The position numbers and the translations under genes were made by a program. From Planctomycetes bacterium MalM25 (GTDB lineage: Bacteria > Planctomycetota > Planctomycetia > Pirellulales > Lacipirellulaceae): a DNA stretch of 64,000 nucleotides. Shown here in pieces: positions 42,945-52,214 of this stretch; the first letter of the stretch is position 1, and the number at the start of each line of letters is the position of its first letter. The stretch spans positions 4,141,968 to 4,205,967 of the forward strand of contig CP036424.1 of the NCBI GenBank assembly GCA_007745835.1. Reading direction: 5' to 3'. A model generated the notes under the pieces. The model saw only the letters and a list, made by a program, of their open reading frames with translations, ran no database searches and had not been told where the DNA came from.

Positions 42945-43828
42945 GATCGTTAAGCCTTCTCATCGCCTTGCTGCTCGCCGCGCCCGCCTGTGGGCACGGC
43001 GTGCCGGCTTTGGTGACCACCGACGGCGGCGCGCTGGCGTTGCTCGGGGCTTCGCCCGTCGGCGAGCTGACGGACGACGGCTTCGAGATTTACGCCGAGG
43101 AGCCCGGGTTCGGGGTCAACCTCGCCGCAAGCGGGCCCCCGCCCGGCACGCGGATCGGCCTCGAAACGGTCGGCGGCCTGATGCGGTGGGACGGCGCCGA
43201 GCTGGTCGAGACCGATTCGATCCTCGCGATCGAGTCGCCCCTCTTCGATTCGCTCGGCAACTCCATCGCTTCGGACGTCGAGCTGTACGAGGTTGCCCAC
43301 GACACCGCCTCGTTGACGGGCATGACTTGGGCGACTTACCCCGGTGGGTCCTTTTGGGACGCGCACGGCTACTACACACTCGCTGCGAGTGAGGGCGCCC
43401 CCGCGACGGGGCTGTACGGTGCGCCCGTTCGGCTGGTCGATCTCTCGGCGACTCTGGCGCCGAGCGAACCGTTCGTCTTGCCGATGCGGTTCGATCCGTC
43501 GGGCGCGTGGAGCGGGAGCGACGTGCAGCAGGGCCTCGACGCCCTCAACGCGGCGCTCACCGAGCCCCTGCCGGGCGACTTCAACGACGACGGCGCCGTC
43601 AACGGCTCCGACTACCAGGTGTGGCGTGCGACTTACGGACCGGCCGACGCCGGCGCCAGGGCCGACGCCAACGGGGACGGCCGCGTCGACGCGGCCGACT
43701 ACACCGTCTGGCGCGACGCGGCCGGCGCTGCCTCCGCCCGCGCCCTCCCCGAACCGGCGGCGGGCCCCCTCGCCGCCGGCTGCTTTTTCTTCTTGATGAC
43801 AATCACCTTCCGAATAAACGGAGAATGA
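42941..43828 (+). CDS. Secreted protein with dockerin-type calcium repeats
   Basis: The 295-residue protein has a signal peptide ([15 protein letters not shown]), a beta-rich body (25-205) and two dockerin type I-like calcium loops ([14 protein letters not shown] and [14 protein letters not shown], about 213-255). It ends with a hydrophobic tail ([14 protein letters not shown]) and few basic residues. The dockerin suggests attachment to a cohesin-like partner outside the cell. It overlaps the prepilin gene and precedes the CHRD/PEP-CTERM gene by 4 bp. Confidence 0.8.
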   Translation: MRSLSLLIALLLAAPACGHGVPALVTTDGGALALLGASPVGELTDDGFEIYAEEPGFGVNLAASGPPPGTRIGLETVGGLMRWDGAELVETDSILAIESPLFDSLGNSIASDVELYEVAHDTASLTGMTWATYPGGSFWDAHGYYTLAASEGAPATGLYGAPVRLVDLSATLAPSEPFVLPMRFDPSGAWSGSDVQQGLDALNAALTEPLPGDFNDDGAVNGSDYQVWRATYGPADAGARADANGDGRVDAADYTVWRDAAGAASARALPEPAAGPLAAGCFFFLMTITFRINGE

Positions 43829-43832
43829 TCCG

Positions 43833-44492
43833 ATGCGTTTCCACACGATGATCACCGCCTTGACGATCACCTTGCTCGCCGGCGCCACGCAAGCCGACGA
43901 GGTCACCCGGTTCACCGCCACGATCAACAACCTCGGCGCGATCGCCCCCGGCGGATCGACCTCGACCGAGACCGGCATGTCGGGCGTCGGGATCTTCACG
44001 CTGAGCGAACCGTCTGCCGGCTCGCCCACCCTCGCTTACGAGCTCCTCTTTGAGGGCGTCGACTTCGTCGGCGACGACGGCGACCCGGGCAACGATGTCA
44101 CCGCGATCCACTTCCACGACACGACCGGCGTCGACCACTCGGCCGCCACGCCCCATGTGCTGAATATCTTCGGCTTCCCCGCCCTGGACGACGACGACAT
44201 GGCGTTCGAACCCGCCGCCGCCCGAGTGACCGGCGTGTGGGACGATGCGGACCTGAGCGAGGGGATGCTCGCGGGCAACCCGATGGGCAACAGCGACACA
44301 CTCACCTCGATGCTCCCGGCGCTCAAGGCGGGCGAGCTCTTCGTGATGCTGCACACGTCCAGCCCCGACGCCCTGCCGGGCGGATCGGGCATCACGATCG
44401 GCGGGCAAATCGTCGCCGTTCCCGAGCCGGGCGCGGCCCTGCTGGGACTGCTGGCCCTGGCGGCGGGGCTGTTGCCGCGGCGTGGTCGTTGA
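43833..44492 (+). CDS. CHRD-domain secreted protein with PEP-CTERM anchor
   Basis: The 219-residue product has a signal peptide (ITALTITLLAGATQA), a CHRD-like body (FTATINNLGAI, VTAIHFHDTTGVDH, GELFVMLHTSSPDALPGG) and a C-terminal sorting signal VPEPGAALLGLLALAAG then RRGR. PEP-CTERM proteins are exported and cut by exosortase. It is the last gene of the prepilin/dockerin group. Confidence 0.85.
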   Translation: MRFHTMITALTITLLAGATQADEVTRFTATINNLGAIAPGGSTSTETGMSGVGIFTLSEPSAGSPTLAYELLFEGVDFVGDDGDPGNDVTAIHFHDTTGVDHSAATPHVLNIFGFPALDDDDMAFEPAAARVTGVWDDADLSEGMLAGNPMGNSDTLTSMLPALKAGELFVMLHTSSPDALPGGSGITIGGQIVAVPEPGAALLGLLALAAGLLPRRGR

Positions 44493-44524
44493 CGATCGCC
44501 CCGTCGGTCTGCGATCCTAGCAGT

Positions 44525-45184
44525 ATGCCGATGGCCAAACCCAAAACGCACGCCCCGAGCCCTTCCGCCCGCCTCGCCGCGGCGGAGGGGCTCGTTGCTT
44601 TGGGCGCCGACATGCACCATCGGGGCTGGTCGCTCGCGACCAGCAGCAATTACAGCGTGCGGCTCGCGTCCGATCCGCTCCGCCTGCTGGTGACCGCCAG
44701 CGGCAAGCACAAGGACCGGCTGACGACCGACGACTTCGTGCTGATCGACGAGGAGGGCGCCGCCGTCGAGCCGGACGCGCCGAAGTCCTCCGCCGAAACC
44801 CTGCTGCACACCGCCATCGCCCGCCACACAACGGCCGGGGCGATCGTCCACACGCACTCGGTCTGGGGCACGCTGCTCTCGGACCGCTACGCGACCGAGG
44901 GCCAGGTCACGATCGCCGGCTACGAGATGCTCAAGGCCCTGCCGACCGTCACCACCCACGACACGGCGGTCGACTTGGCGATCTTCCCGAACACCCAGGA
45001 CATCGCCGCCCTCAGCGACGAGCTGTGCCGACGGTTCGCCGCCGGCGACGACGCCGTCCGCCACGGCTTCTTGATCCACAAACACGGGCTCTATACTTGG
45101 GCCGATGACCTCGGCGACGCCCGCGCGTGCGTCGAGGCGCTCGAGTTCTTGATGGAATGCGAGGGGCGGCGGCTTAGCAACTAG
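44525..45184 (+). CDS. mtnB: Methylthioribulose-1-phosphate dehydratase
   Basis: The 219-residue protein is a class II aldolase-fold enzyme of the methionine salvage pathway: NYSVRLA near the N-terminus, LVTASGKHKDRLTTDDF, a metal site HTHSVWGTLLS and KHGLYTWADDL. It dehydrates 5-methylthioribulose-1-phosphate. mtnD and mtnC lie just downstream, which supports the assignment. The ATG at 44525 is used; it follows the PEP-CTERM gene closely but a small lower-GC gene separates it from mtnD. Confidence 0.85.
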   Translation: MPMAKPKTHAPSPSARLAAAEGLVALGADMHHRGWSLATSSNYSVRLASDPLRLLVTASGKHKDRLTTDDFVLIDEEGAAVEPDAPKSSAETLLHTAIARHTTAGAIVHTHSVWGTLLSDRYATEGQVTIAGYEMLKALPTVTTHDTAVDLAIFPNTQDIAALSDELCRRFAAGDDAVRHGFLIHKHGLYTWADDLGDARACVEALEFLMECEGRRLSN

Positions 45185-45201
45185 AGAGTACGGGGGAAAC
45201 G

Positions 45202-45480
45202 ATGGTCCGTGGTCCTCTGCGAACGCTCAGCGGACTATGCGGGGTCGCTTGTCTGCTCTATCTATTCTCGATTTTTGGAGCCTATGTACTTCATACCTCT
45301 GGCTCTCCAGCAAGCGATACCGTTTCTCATCCCGTTCTCTTGGTAATCAAAGGCCTTGTGTTTGAGGCGGCAAGCGTATGGCTCTACCATAAGAGCCAAC
45401 CCTCCAAGTGCGACACACTACCCTGCCCACACTGTCAAACGGCGAGCCGACAACGCGACAGCGTATCCTCCCGCCTCTAA
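45202..45480 (+). CDS. Small membrane protein in a lower-GC insert
   Basis: This 92-residue protein has two hydrophobic segments (about 10-32 and 44-60), then a CDTLPCPHC zinc-knuckle-like motif. ATG is preceded by GGGGGAA. Its base composition (TCTATTCTCGATTTTTGGAG) is more AT-rich than mtnB or mtnD around it, so it may have been inserted into the mtn group. No family assigned. Confidence 0.55.
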   Translation: MVRGPLRTLSGLCGVACLLYLFSIFGAYVLHTSGSPASDTVSHPVLLVIKGLVFEAASVWLYHKSQPSKCDTLPCPHCQTASRQRDSVSSRL

Positions 45481-45503
45481 CCTCCAACCTAGAACTCCCT
45501 GCC

Positions 45504-46100
45504 ATGGCCACCGTCAAAATCCCCGCGACGAACCGTCAGCTCGACGACCCGGCCGAGATCGCCGCGTTCCTCAAGCCGTACGGCATCTGGCACGAGCGGT
45601 GGGAGGTCGAGGGGCGGATCGGGCCGGACGCCTCCGCCGAGGAGATCCTCGCCGCGTACGAGCCGGAGATCGATCGCCTGAAACGCGAGGGGCATTTCGT
45701 CACGGCGGACGTGATCAACGTCTCGCCCGACACGCCCGGCCTCGACGAGATGATGGCCAAGTTCGACAAGGAGCACACCCACTCCGAGGATGAGGTCCGC
45801 TTCACCGTCCGCGGCCACGGCGTCTTCTGGATCAATCCGGCGGGGGACGATCCGGTCTTCGCCATCGAGGTCGGCGTGGGCGACCTGATCAACGTGCCCG
45901 AGGGGACCAAGCACTGGTTCCACCTCTGCAGCGACCGCACGATCCGCTGCATCCGCCTGTTCCAGGAGGTGAGCGGCTGGACCCCCGAGTACCTCGAGGG
46001 CGGTCTCCACACCGAGCACCCGCCCGTCTGCTGGGGCCCCAACTTCGTCACCGCCGAAGCGGGCTCCGCCGCCCTGGGCGACGGGCCGGTTCGTCTTTGA
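45504..46100 (+). CDS. mtnD: Acireductone dioxygenase
   Basis: The 198-residue cupin protein has the metal motif HTHSEDEVRF (HxH...E) and the second His in GTKHWFHLC. The N-terminal PAEIAAFLKPYGIWHERW and the conserved IRCIRLF fit the family. It oxidises the acireductone in methionine salvage (Fe or Ni form). It follows the small membrane gene and precedes mtnC. Confidence 0.9.
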   Translation: MATVKIPATNRQLDDPAEIAAFLKPYGIWHERWEVEGRIGPDASAEEILAAYEPEIDRLKREGHFVTADVINVSPDTPGLDEMMAKFDKEHTHSEDEVRFTVRGHGVFWINPAGDDPVFAIEVGVGDLINVPEGTKHWFHLCSDRTIRCIRLFQEVSGWTPEYLEGGLHTEHPPVCWGPNFVTAEAGSAALGDGPVRL

Positions 46101-46110
46101 TTCATTTTTG

Positions 46111-46196
46111 CTGTAGGAGGCATCTCCGACGCCGATTACTCGTTGGCAGCCGTTGCGGATAAGCTACCGCTATCGGCGTCAGAGACGCCTCCTACA
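46111..46196. repeat. Palindromic repeat copy A between mtnD and mtnC
   Basis: 26-base arms (CTGTAGGAGGC...GACGCCGAT and its inverse ending CCTCCTACAG) with two mismatches and a 35-base loop. It belongs to the same family as 50406-50490 and 55764-55848 (core GGAGGCGTCTC and GACGCCGAT). Confidence 0.75.
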
Positions 46197-46203
46197 GATT
46201 ACG

Positions 46204-46403
46204 TTGAACCACAAAGAAACGAAGGAACGACGATCGCCTTCGTCCGGCGCAGCGGGCCGGCTTTGAGTCGTCTAGAGCGTCGTGCTGCTCAGGGATGCGT
46301 CAGCGCTATCGACCGCACCACTCAGAACTCATCCGATTTTTTCAGCCGTCTAGTCGAATCCCGCCGAGTTGGCCGTCGTTACTTCGTTCCGTTGTGGTTC
46401 AAA
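46204..46403. repeat. Inverted repeat ending just before mtnC
   Basis: TTGAACCACAAAGAAACGAA (46204-46223) is inverted at 46381-46403 (ACTTCGTTCCGTTGTGGTT). It is of the same type as the ACCACAAAGACAC repeat flanking 53399-53824. The right arm ends about 5 bases before the mtnC ATG. The whole 46101-46407 gap is repeat-derived. Confidence 0.55.
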
Positions 46404-46407
46404 CGAT

Positions 46408-47121
46408 ATGCGAGTTGAGTTTCGAGGCCGGGGCGTGCTGCTCGACATCGAGGGGACCACCTCCGCGGTCGCCTACGTCTACGACGTGATGTTCCCCTTC
46501 GCGCGGAAGGCGCTCAGCGATTATTTGTCCGAGCACTGGAACGATCCGGTGCTCGACGGAGTCAAGCGGCAGTTCGCCGAGGACGCCGGGATCGACGCCT
46601 ACGACGGCTGGCCCGAGCTGCGGGCCGAAGCGGTCCGCCTCATGGACGGCGACGTCAAGGCGACCGGGCTCAAGCAGCTGCAAGGACTCATCTGGGAGGA
46701 CGGCTTCCGATCGGGCGAGCTGCGGGCGCACGTCTTCGACGACGTCGCCCCCGCCCTCGCCGCCTGGCGCGACGCGGGCGTCGACGTGCGGATCTACTCG
46801 TCCGGCAGTATCCACGCCCAGAAACTCTTCTTCGGCCACTCCGAGGCGGGCGACCTGCTGCCCCGCTTCACGGGCCACTACGACACGACGACCGGCCCCA
46901 AGCGCGAGGCGGCCAGCTACGCGGCGATCGCCGAAGACTGGGGCCTCGCCCCGGCGGAGGTCCTCTTCCTCAGCGACGTGACCGAGGAACTCAACGCGGC
47001 CCGCGCGGCCGGCTTGCAGACCGCCCTGGTCAACCGCCCCGGCAACGCCGAGCCCACGCCCGCCGACCCGCCGCACCCGGCGATCGATTCGTTCGCCGAG
47101 CTGGCGATCGGCGTCCCTTGA
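46408..47121 (+). CDS. mtnC: Enolase-phosphatase of methionine salvage
   Basis: The 237-residue HAD-family protein has motif I GVLLDIEGTTSA, motif II VRIYSSGS and motif III/IV FLSDVTEELNAA with GPKREAASY. It enolises and dephosphorylates diketo-5-methylthiopentyl-1-phosphate before the mtnD step. ATG at 46408 follows directly an inverted repeat, so its ribosome-binding site may be weak. Convergent with the TPR gene. Confidence 0.9.
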   Translation: MRVEFRGRGVLLDIEGTTSAVAYVYDVMFPFARKALSDYLSEHWNDPVLDGVKRQFAEDAGIDAYDGWPELRAEAVRLMDGDVKATGLKQLQGLIWEDGFRSGELRAHVFDDVAPALAAWRDAGVDVRIYSSGSIHAQKLFFGHSEAGDLLPRFTGHYDTTTGPKREAASYAAIAEDWGLAPAEVLFLSDVTEELNAARAAGLQTALVNRPGNAEPTPADPPHPAIDSFAELAIGVP

Positions 47122-47172
47122 GCCGACGGCGCTAGCCGCGGGCGCCGCCGGTGGAGTGCGTCTCTCGGTGGG

Positions 47173-47235
47173 GGCGCCCGACACTAGCGTGTTCGGCTCA
47201 GGCTCAGGCGCCCGACGCTAGCGCGTTCGGTTCAG
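47173..47235. repeat. Two direct repeats at a convergent gene junction
   Basis: GGCGCCCGACACTAGCG followed by TGTTCGGCTCAG (47173-47201) recurs at 47207-47235 with 3 changes in 29. The second copy covers the stop codon of the TPR gene, so that protein's last codon lies in repeat DNA. CGACGCTAGCG-type repeats are common in these genomes and may act as terminator. Confidence 0.6.
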
Positions 47236-48701
47236 TTGGCCACGTCAAGCCGAACCGCGACCGCCTCAAACTTGGGACGCATCCGCTCACCACCGAGCGT
47301 GGGAGCGAGCAGCCGCGTCAGCTTCATCAGCTTGCGGGCGTCGTCCGTTTGTCCCGTGGCCGTCAGCGACTCCAGGCGGCCGAGCCTCGCGGTAAACCAC
47401 GCGTCGGTCCCGCGGGCGCTGCGTGACTCGATCGTCCGCCACCGCCGGGCGGCTTCCTCACGGTCGGCAGCCGAATCGCTCGCCTGCAAGAGCCGGGCGT
47501 ACTCGGTCTGCACCTCGCGATCGTTTGGCTTCTCATTGGCGAGGCGTTCGTAGAGCCGGCGGGCTTCGGCGTCGCGTCCCGCGTCGACCATGGCGGCCGC
47601 TTGTTGCGGGTTGGCTTGGGGCGTGGCGCCCGCCAGCGCGTCGAGGCTCTCGGCGAGCCGGTCCGCTTCGCGCCTCACGGAGAAGGCCCCGTTCGGATCA
47701 ACGACCCGCCGGTACACCGCGGTGAGCAACCGCCGGCGTTCGGCGGGCGGGCCTTGGTGCGTGTTCGCGAACGCCTCGGTCGCTTCCTTGGTCCCGCCAG
47801 CCGCTAGCCAAGCGACCGTCAGCAACGCGCCGGCCCGGTGTCGCCACTCGACCGGGGGCCGGGGCGGCTTGGTGAGGGCTTCGTGCAAGACCTTCCGGCC
47901 GTAGTCCGCTCCTTCGACCCCCTGCCCCATCGCCGCGCGAGCGAGCGTGTAAGCCGCTTCGCGTTGGGTCGCGGACCAAGCGTCGGGCCACGGCGTGGGG
48001 GCGTAGACGAACAGGGCCTGTAAATCCTCGCGCGCCGCGGCGAACGCCTCGGCGGAGTTGTCCTGCTTTAACAAACCGGCGTGGGCGGCCACGAGCAGTC
48101 GCTCCGCGCGATCGCGATGAGGATCGCTCTCGGCGATACCACGCACCCGTTGCAGAAGCTCACCCCATCGCCGGCGTTTCGCGAGCAGCTCGACTTGCTG
48201 CCAACGGACCGCCTCGGCCGAAGGGGCTCCGGGCCACGACGCGACGTGCTGCGCGAGCAGGTGCTCGTACTCGTCGAGTCGTTCCTCGTCGGCCCCCTCG
48301 AGCGTGGCCGCCAGGGTCTGGCACGCGAGGTGATGGGCGGCGGGGGCGCGGCGGTCTTTCGGGGCGGTGAGGGCGGCGTGCTGGTAGCGGCGCGCCGCGT
48401 CGACCAACGAGCCGGCCGATCGCTGCGCTTCCGCGGCGGTGAGCGACAGCTCGAACGCCCGGCCGGTCGCGCCCGCTTTGTTGGCCGCGCCGGCGGCCCG
48501 GTCAAGCGCCGCGATCGCTTCGTCGGGGCGGCCCGCGCGGAGGTGCCCCGCCGCCTCGGCGGCGTGGCGTTCCGCATCGCTTGGCGGGGCGATCGTGGCG
48601 GGAGCGTAGCGATCGGCGGCGCGATTGAGATCGGCGTCGAGGACGCCCTGCCCCCGCGCAACGACGCCACCGAGCAACAGAAGCAAGAGGACGGAGCGCA
48701 T
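47232..48701 (-). CDS. Secreted TPR-like helical-repeat protein
   Basis: The 489-residue protein has a signal peptide (SVLLLLLLGGVVARG) and repeated helix pairs (AAGHLRAGRPDEAIAALDRA, ARRLYERLANEKPNDREVQT) of TPR type across most of its length. ATG 48701 overlaps the stop of exbD by one base (TGATG), so it is the last gene of the exbB-exbD-exbD operon. It is probably a periplasmic partner of that energy-transducing complex. Confidence 0.8.
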   Translation of the reverse strand: MRSVLLLLLLGGVVARGQGVLDADLNRAADRYAPATIAPPSDAERHAAEAAGHLRAGRPDEAIAALDRAAGAANKAGATGRAFELSLTAAEAQRSAGSLVDAARRYQHAALTAPKDRRAPAAHHLACQTLAATLEGADEERLDEYEHLLAQHVASWPGAPSAEAVRWQQVELLAKRRRWGELLQRVRGIAESDPHRDRAERLLVAAHAGLLKQDNSAEAFAAAREDLQALFVYAPTPWPDAWSATQREAAYTLARAAMGQGVEGADYGRKVLHEALTKPPRPPVEWRHRAGALLTVAWLAAGGTKEATEAFANTHQGPPAERRRLLTAVYRRVVDPNGAFSVRREADRLAESLDALAGATPQANPQQAAAMVDAGRDAEARRLYERLANEKPNDREVQTEYARLLQASDSAADREEAARRWRTIESRSARGTDAWFTARLGRLESLTATGQTDDARKLMKLTRLLAPTLGGERMRPKFEAVAVRLDVAN

Positions 48702-49168
48702 CACTCGGTCCCGCCCGCATCGGCCGAAGCGGCGAGCAGCACGCGGCCGAAACCGGCGGAGCGGGCCGCGTCGTAGGCGCCGACCACGTCGCGCATCGGC
48801 ACGTCGGGGCCCGCATCGATCGTGACCGGCAACGCCCGATCGATCGCCGCCAGCTGCTGGAGCAAGCCGGTCAGTTCCGTGAGGTCAGTCGTGGTGCGGC
48901 CCTCGTTCAGGGTCCACGCGGTGACGCCCCCGGTCGTGGCGCCGACGATCGTCACGTCGTCCAACTCGGGCGGCTCGGTCGTTGCTTGACCAGCTCCCGC
49001 TTCGGTTGACTCAACGATCAGGCTCGCGGCGAGGTTCTCCTCGGGGCGGTCGAAGCTCGCCGTGCAGAGGAAGAAGACCAACAGCAAGAAGACGACGTCG
49101 ATCATCGGCGTCATCGCCGACGCGAGTGGCGTGGCGGCGGAGAGCGCGCGGGGCTTGGGAGTCTTCAC
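48701..49168 (-). CDS. ExbD/TolR-type biopolymer transport protein, second copy
   Basis: The 155-residue protein starts at GTG 49168 overlapping the stop of the first exbD (GTGA). It has the family signature TPMIDVVFLLLVFFLCTASF (one TM helix with the conserved Asp) and a periplasmic domain ending in YDAARSAGFGRVLLA. It works with ExbB to use the proton-motive force. Confidence 0.9.
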   Translation of the reverse strand: MKTPKPRALSAATPLASAMTPMIDVVFLLLVFFLCTASFDRPEENLAASLIVESTEAGAGQATTEPPELDDVTIVGATTGGVTAWTLNEGRTTTDLTELTGLLQQLAAIDRALPVTIDAGPDVPMRDVVGAYDAARSAGFGRVLLAASADAGGTE

Positions 49169-49602
49169 CGGGCGCCCTCCCGACGGAAAACGGCGAGCGC
49201 CAGGTCGTCGACGCCGGCCTCGCTGCACGCGACCAGCGCGGGCTCGACGGCCGAGTAGGGCGCCGCCTCGTCGCTGCGGAGCCGGACCCGCAGGGCGTCG
49301 CCCTGGCGGTCGCGCTCCGCGACGAGCCGAGCGGTCAGTTCGGCCGGATCGACCGGCGTCGATCCGAGCGACAGCGCGCCGTCCGACTCGACGTTGATCG
49401 TCAGCCGGGGCGACGGGTCGTTGTCGGCCTGGCCGGTGGCGGCGGTCGGCAACGCCAGGTCGAGCCGCGTCTCGCGCCGGGCGAGGTGGCTGCTCACGAG
49501 GAAGAAGATGATCAGCAGGAAGACGACGTCGATCATCGGCGTCATGTTCGCTTCGGCGACGGCGCCCCGTCGCGTGCCGCGGCTCGCACTCGGCCCGCGC
49601 AT
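49165..49602 (-). CDS. ExbD/TolR-type biopolymer transport protein, first copy
   Basis: The 145-residue product has the ANMTPMIDVVFLLIIFFLVS helix with the conserved Asp and a periplasmic domain (LTINVESDGALSLG to VDDLALAVF). ATG 49602 overlaps the exbB stop by one base. Two ExbD subunits of different sequence suggest a hetero-oligomer. Confidence 0.9.
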   Translation of the reverse strand: MRGPSASRGTRRGAVAEANMTPMIDVVFLLIIFFLVSSHLARRETRLDLALPTAATGQADNDPSPRLTINVESDGALSLGSTPVDPAELTARLVAERDRQGDALRVRLRSDEAAPYSAVEPALVACSEAGVDDLALAVFRREGAR

Positions 49603-50333
49603 CAGGCGGTCCTCCCGGTGCGGGGGGGCGTCGCCAGCCGGGCCGGCCCGGCGGACGAGAGCGCCCGCTTGATCGGGCGCGTCGTCCGCTCCGCTTGCAC
49701 AATGACCGAGGCCACGATCGCCTCGAGCCGGTGCCGTAGGACATGGAACGCCGCAAGCGAAGGGATCGCCACGATCAGCCCGCCGACGGTCGTCACCAAA
49801 GCCTGGTAGATGCCCGACGCCAGCTCGCCCGCGGTCGCGGCGCCCTGGGTGGCGGCCACTTCGCGGAAGGCGACGATCATCCCCACCACCGTGCCCAACA
49901 GCCCGACCATCGGCGCGAGGTTGCCGATCAGAGCCAGGTAATCGAGCCGCCGCATCAGCCGGGCCGACTCCGCTTCGACCCGGTCTTCCATCGCCTTCTC
50001 GATGGCGGGCCACGCCGGCTCGGGCGAGGCGGCCAGCTGGTTCGCCTCGTCGATCGCGGCGTTGAGCACGGCGCCGAGGACGGAGCCATCGCGGCAAGCG
50101 CGCTGTGCCCCGTCCAGGTCGCCGGTCTCCAGCAGCTTGCCGACCCGATCGGCCAAGCCGTTCGGCGCGAGCCGCGCCGGCCGCAGCGAAGCGAACTGTT
50201 CGACCGTCAGCGCCAGCGACGCCAGCGACAGAATCAACAGCAAGACCAACAGCGCAACGCCGAGCGGGCCGCCCGAGGTGACGAGCTGCAAGAGCCAAGC
50301 GGTGTCGGCGAGGAGGAATGGGGTGGTGAGCAT
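49602..50333 (-). CDS. MotA/TolQ/ExbB proton channel family protein
   Basis: The 243-residue protein has three membrane segments: GVALLVLLLILSLASLAL near the N-terminus, and the conserved pair LALIGNLAPMVGLLGTVVGM and GIYQALVTTVGGLIVAIPSL. It forms the proton channel with the two ExbD proteins downstream. The leading gene of the operon; the vWA gene is 200 bp upstream with a palindromic repeat in between. Confidence 0.92.
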   Translation of the reverse strand: MLTTPFLLADTAWLLQLVTSGGPLGVALLVLLLILSLASLALTVEQFASLRPARLAPNGLADRVGKLLETGDLDGAQRACRDGSVLGAVLNAAIDEANQLAASPEPAWPAIEKAMEDRVEAESARLMRRLDYLALIGNLAPMVGLLGTVVGMIVAFREVAATQGAATAGELASGIYQALVTTVGGLIVAIPSLAAFHVLRHRLEAIVASVIVQAERTTRPIKRALSSAGPARLATPPRTGRTA

Positions 50334-50405
50334 CGAGATTAAGTCTCTTGGATATCACGGGCCGCGTGAAGGCGAGTCCGGGCCGTCGCGTTGTTCGAGT
50401 CGACG

Positions 50406-50490
50406 GTGGGAGGCGTCTCCCGACGCCGATGCGGTGCTGATAGCCGCCGCGGCTAAGACCCCGTTATCGGCGTCGGGAGACGCCTCCCAC
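50406..50490. repeat. Palindromic repeat copy B
   Basis: Perfect 25-base arms (GTGGGAGGCGTCTCCCGACG then CCGAT, and their inverse) with a 35-base loop, in the 200-bp gap between exbB and the vWA gene. It could act as a terminator or processing site between them. Confidence 0.8.
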
Positions 50491-50532
50491 ATTTGGGGCG
50501 TTTCCTAATGGGCTGTTGTTTGTTTCGAGTCG

Positions 50533-51489
50533 CTACCTCGGCAGCCGGGTCGTATCCACGTAGCACCGCGATCCGCCCGTCTGCTTGGCGAGTTCGACCA
50601 GGAAATTATGGCGTCCGTGGTCGGGGCCCTTACCGAACTCGACCGCGTGGATCGTCACGGCGCCGATCGCGTCGGCGAGCACCTCGGCCATCTCGCCGCG
50701 GGTCATGGGGGAGTCGTCATCGGTCAGAAAGAAGATCACGTCGGGCCGCTGCCGGAGCGCGGTGTCGAGGGCGAGCTTCCGCTCGGTCCCCCCCTGGGCG
50801 GTCATCGAACCGATGAACTTGGCGGCCCGGCGTTTATTCTCGTCGGTGCCGTAGGCGAGCCGGCCCTTGCCGCCCGACAGGTCGAGCGGCTTCACGCGCG
50901 TGTTGAAGAACAGGATGTGAAAACGGTGCGTCTCCTCGATCGCCCGGAGGCTCTGCAGGAGCTCGGCCTTCGCCGATCGGATCGGGCCGCCCGACATGCT
51001 GGTGGAGCGGTCCAGCGCGAAGACGAATCGTGAGCCAACGCCCGTCACGCCGTAGAAGGAGACCTCGGTCTGGTTGAGCGGGAGCTTGGGACGGCTTCCG
51101 CCCCCTGCCGGGGGCGGCTGGGGGGAGCCTCCGCTGGTTGCGGGGGGACCGGCGCCGTCCGGTTTTTTCTCGATGAGATCGGTCAGGAGGTCGCTGAAGG
51201 GGCTCGGAGCGAGGGCGACTTCGGCCGGCGCGGCTTCGACGGGGGGCGTCGGCTCGGTCGCGTCGCTGTCCGCCGTCGAATCGGATTCGAGGGGCGCCGG
51301 GGGCTGGCTCGAGTCGCGGAGCACGACGCCCACCTCGCGCTCGATCGCGTCGCCCCCCGCTTCGACGCCCCCTTGGGCGCCGAAGTAGACGACGCCCGCT
51401 GTCAGCAGCGTGTGCGCCGCCAGTGAGGCGGCCCAGGCGGCGGAGCGGGTGCGGCGGTCGTCGCTGTTGTCGATAACGGACTCCATCAC
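50533..51489 (-). CDS. Membrane-anchored von Willebrand factor A protein
   Basis: The 318-residue protein has one N-terminal membrane helix (WAASLAAHTLLTAGVVYFGA), a Pro/Ser/Thr linker (about 55-130), and a vWA domain from about 145 with MIDAS DRSTSMSG, a strand FHILFFNTRV and VIFFLTDDDSP. Metal-dependent protein binding at the cell surface or periplasm is expected. It precedes the exbB operon and is likely part of the same system. Confidence 0.85.
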   Translation of the reverse strand: MMESVIDNSDDRRTRSAAWAASLAAHTLLTAGVVYFGAQGGVEAGGDAIEREVGVVLRDSSQPPAPLESDSTADSDATEPTPPVEAAPAEVALAPSPFSDLLTDLIEKKPDGAGPPATSGGSPQPPPAGGGSRPKLPLNQTEVSFYGVTGVGSRFVFALDRSTSMSGGPIRSAKAELLQSLRAIEETHRFHILFFNTRVKPLDLSGGKGRLAYGTDENKRRAAKFIGSMTAQGGTERKLALDTALRQRPDVIFFLTDDDSPMTRGEMAEVLADAIGAVTIHAVEFGKGPDHGRHNFLVELAKQTGGSRCYVDTTRLPR

Positions 51490-51609
51490 CGGCCCAGGCT
51501 AGCAACTGGCGGGGGGCGTCCCCAGGGCGATCGCCGCTTAGCGGCCGCCCTGCTAGCGTTTATAACAGGCGAACCCCGCCCGTTGCTTTGCCGCCCTGGA
51601 GCCCCCGTC

Positions 51610-52212
51610 GTGCCGTCGGACCCCGCTGAGCTCGAGATCGTCCACTACCCGCACCCCACGCTGCGCCACGCCTCCAAGCCGCTGGTGAAGGTCGACAAGC
51701 AGCTGCGCGACTGGGTCGCCCAGATGTTCGATCTCATGTACGACGAGGAGGGCATCGGCCTCGCCGCCAACCAGGTCGACCTCCCCTACCGCCTGTTCGT
51801 GATGAACCTGACGGCCGACCCCGATCAGCCGGAAGAGGAGCACGTCTTCATCAACCCGGTGATCTCGAAGGGGAAGGGTCAGACCGAGATGTCCGAGGGC
51901 TGCCTCAGCCTGCCCGACGTCCGCGGCCCGATGATCCGCAACACCTCGATCCGCGTGCAGGCGTACAACCTGGCCGGGGAAGAGTTTGACCAGGTCGTCG
52001 ACGGCATGTTCGCCCGCTGCGTGCAGCACGAGACCGACCACCTCGACGGCATCCTCTTCACCGACAAGATGTCGCCCACCGAGAAGGCCGAAGTCGACGG
52101 GCAGCTCTACGAGCTCGAGCTCGATTTCCAAAGCCGCCAAGAGACCGGCGACATCCCCTCGGACGAGGCGATCGCCGCCCGGCTCGCGGAGCTCGAAGCG
52201 GCCCGTTGTTAG
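51610..52212 (+). CDS. def: Peptide deformylase
   Basis: The 200-residue enzyme has all three family motifs: GIGLAANQV, EGCLSLPDV and QHETDHLDG (metal Cys, two His, Glu). It removes the formyl group from new proteins. GTG 51610 with GGAG eight bases upstream is preferred over TTG 51583. fmt follows, separated by a long inverted repeat. The C-terminal tail (SRQETGDIPSDEAIAARLAE) is longer than in E. coli. Confidence 0.92.
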   Translation: MPSDPAELEIVHYPHPTLRHASKPLVKVDKQLRDWVAQMFDLMYDEEGIGLAANQVDLPYRLFVMNLTADPDQPEEEHVFINPVISKGKGQTEMSEGCLSLPDVRGPMIRNTSIRVQAYNLAGEEFDQVVDGMFARCVQHETDHLDGILFTDKMSPTEKAEVDGQLYELELDFQSRQETGDIPSDEAIAARLAELEAARC

Positions 52213-52214
52213 CG

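Noticed and set aside
46111-46196. Repeat arrays as CRISPR
   Set aside because: The repeats are single palindromes far apart, with no regular spacers and no cas genes.
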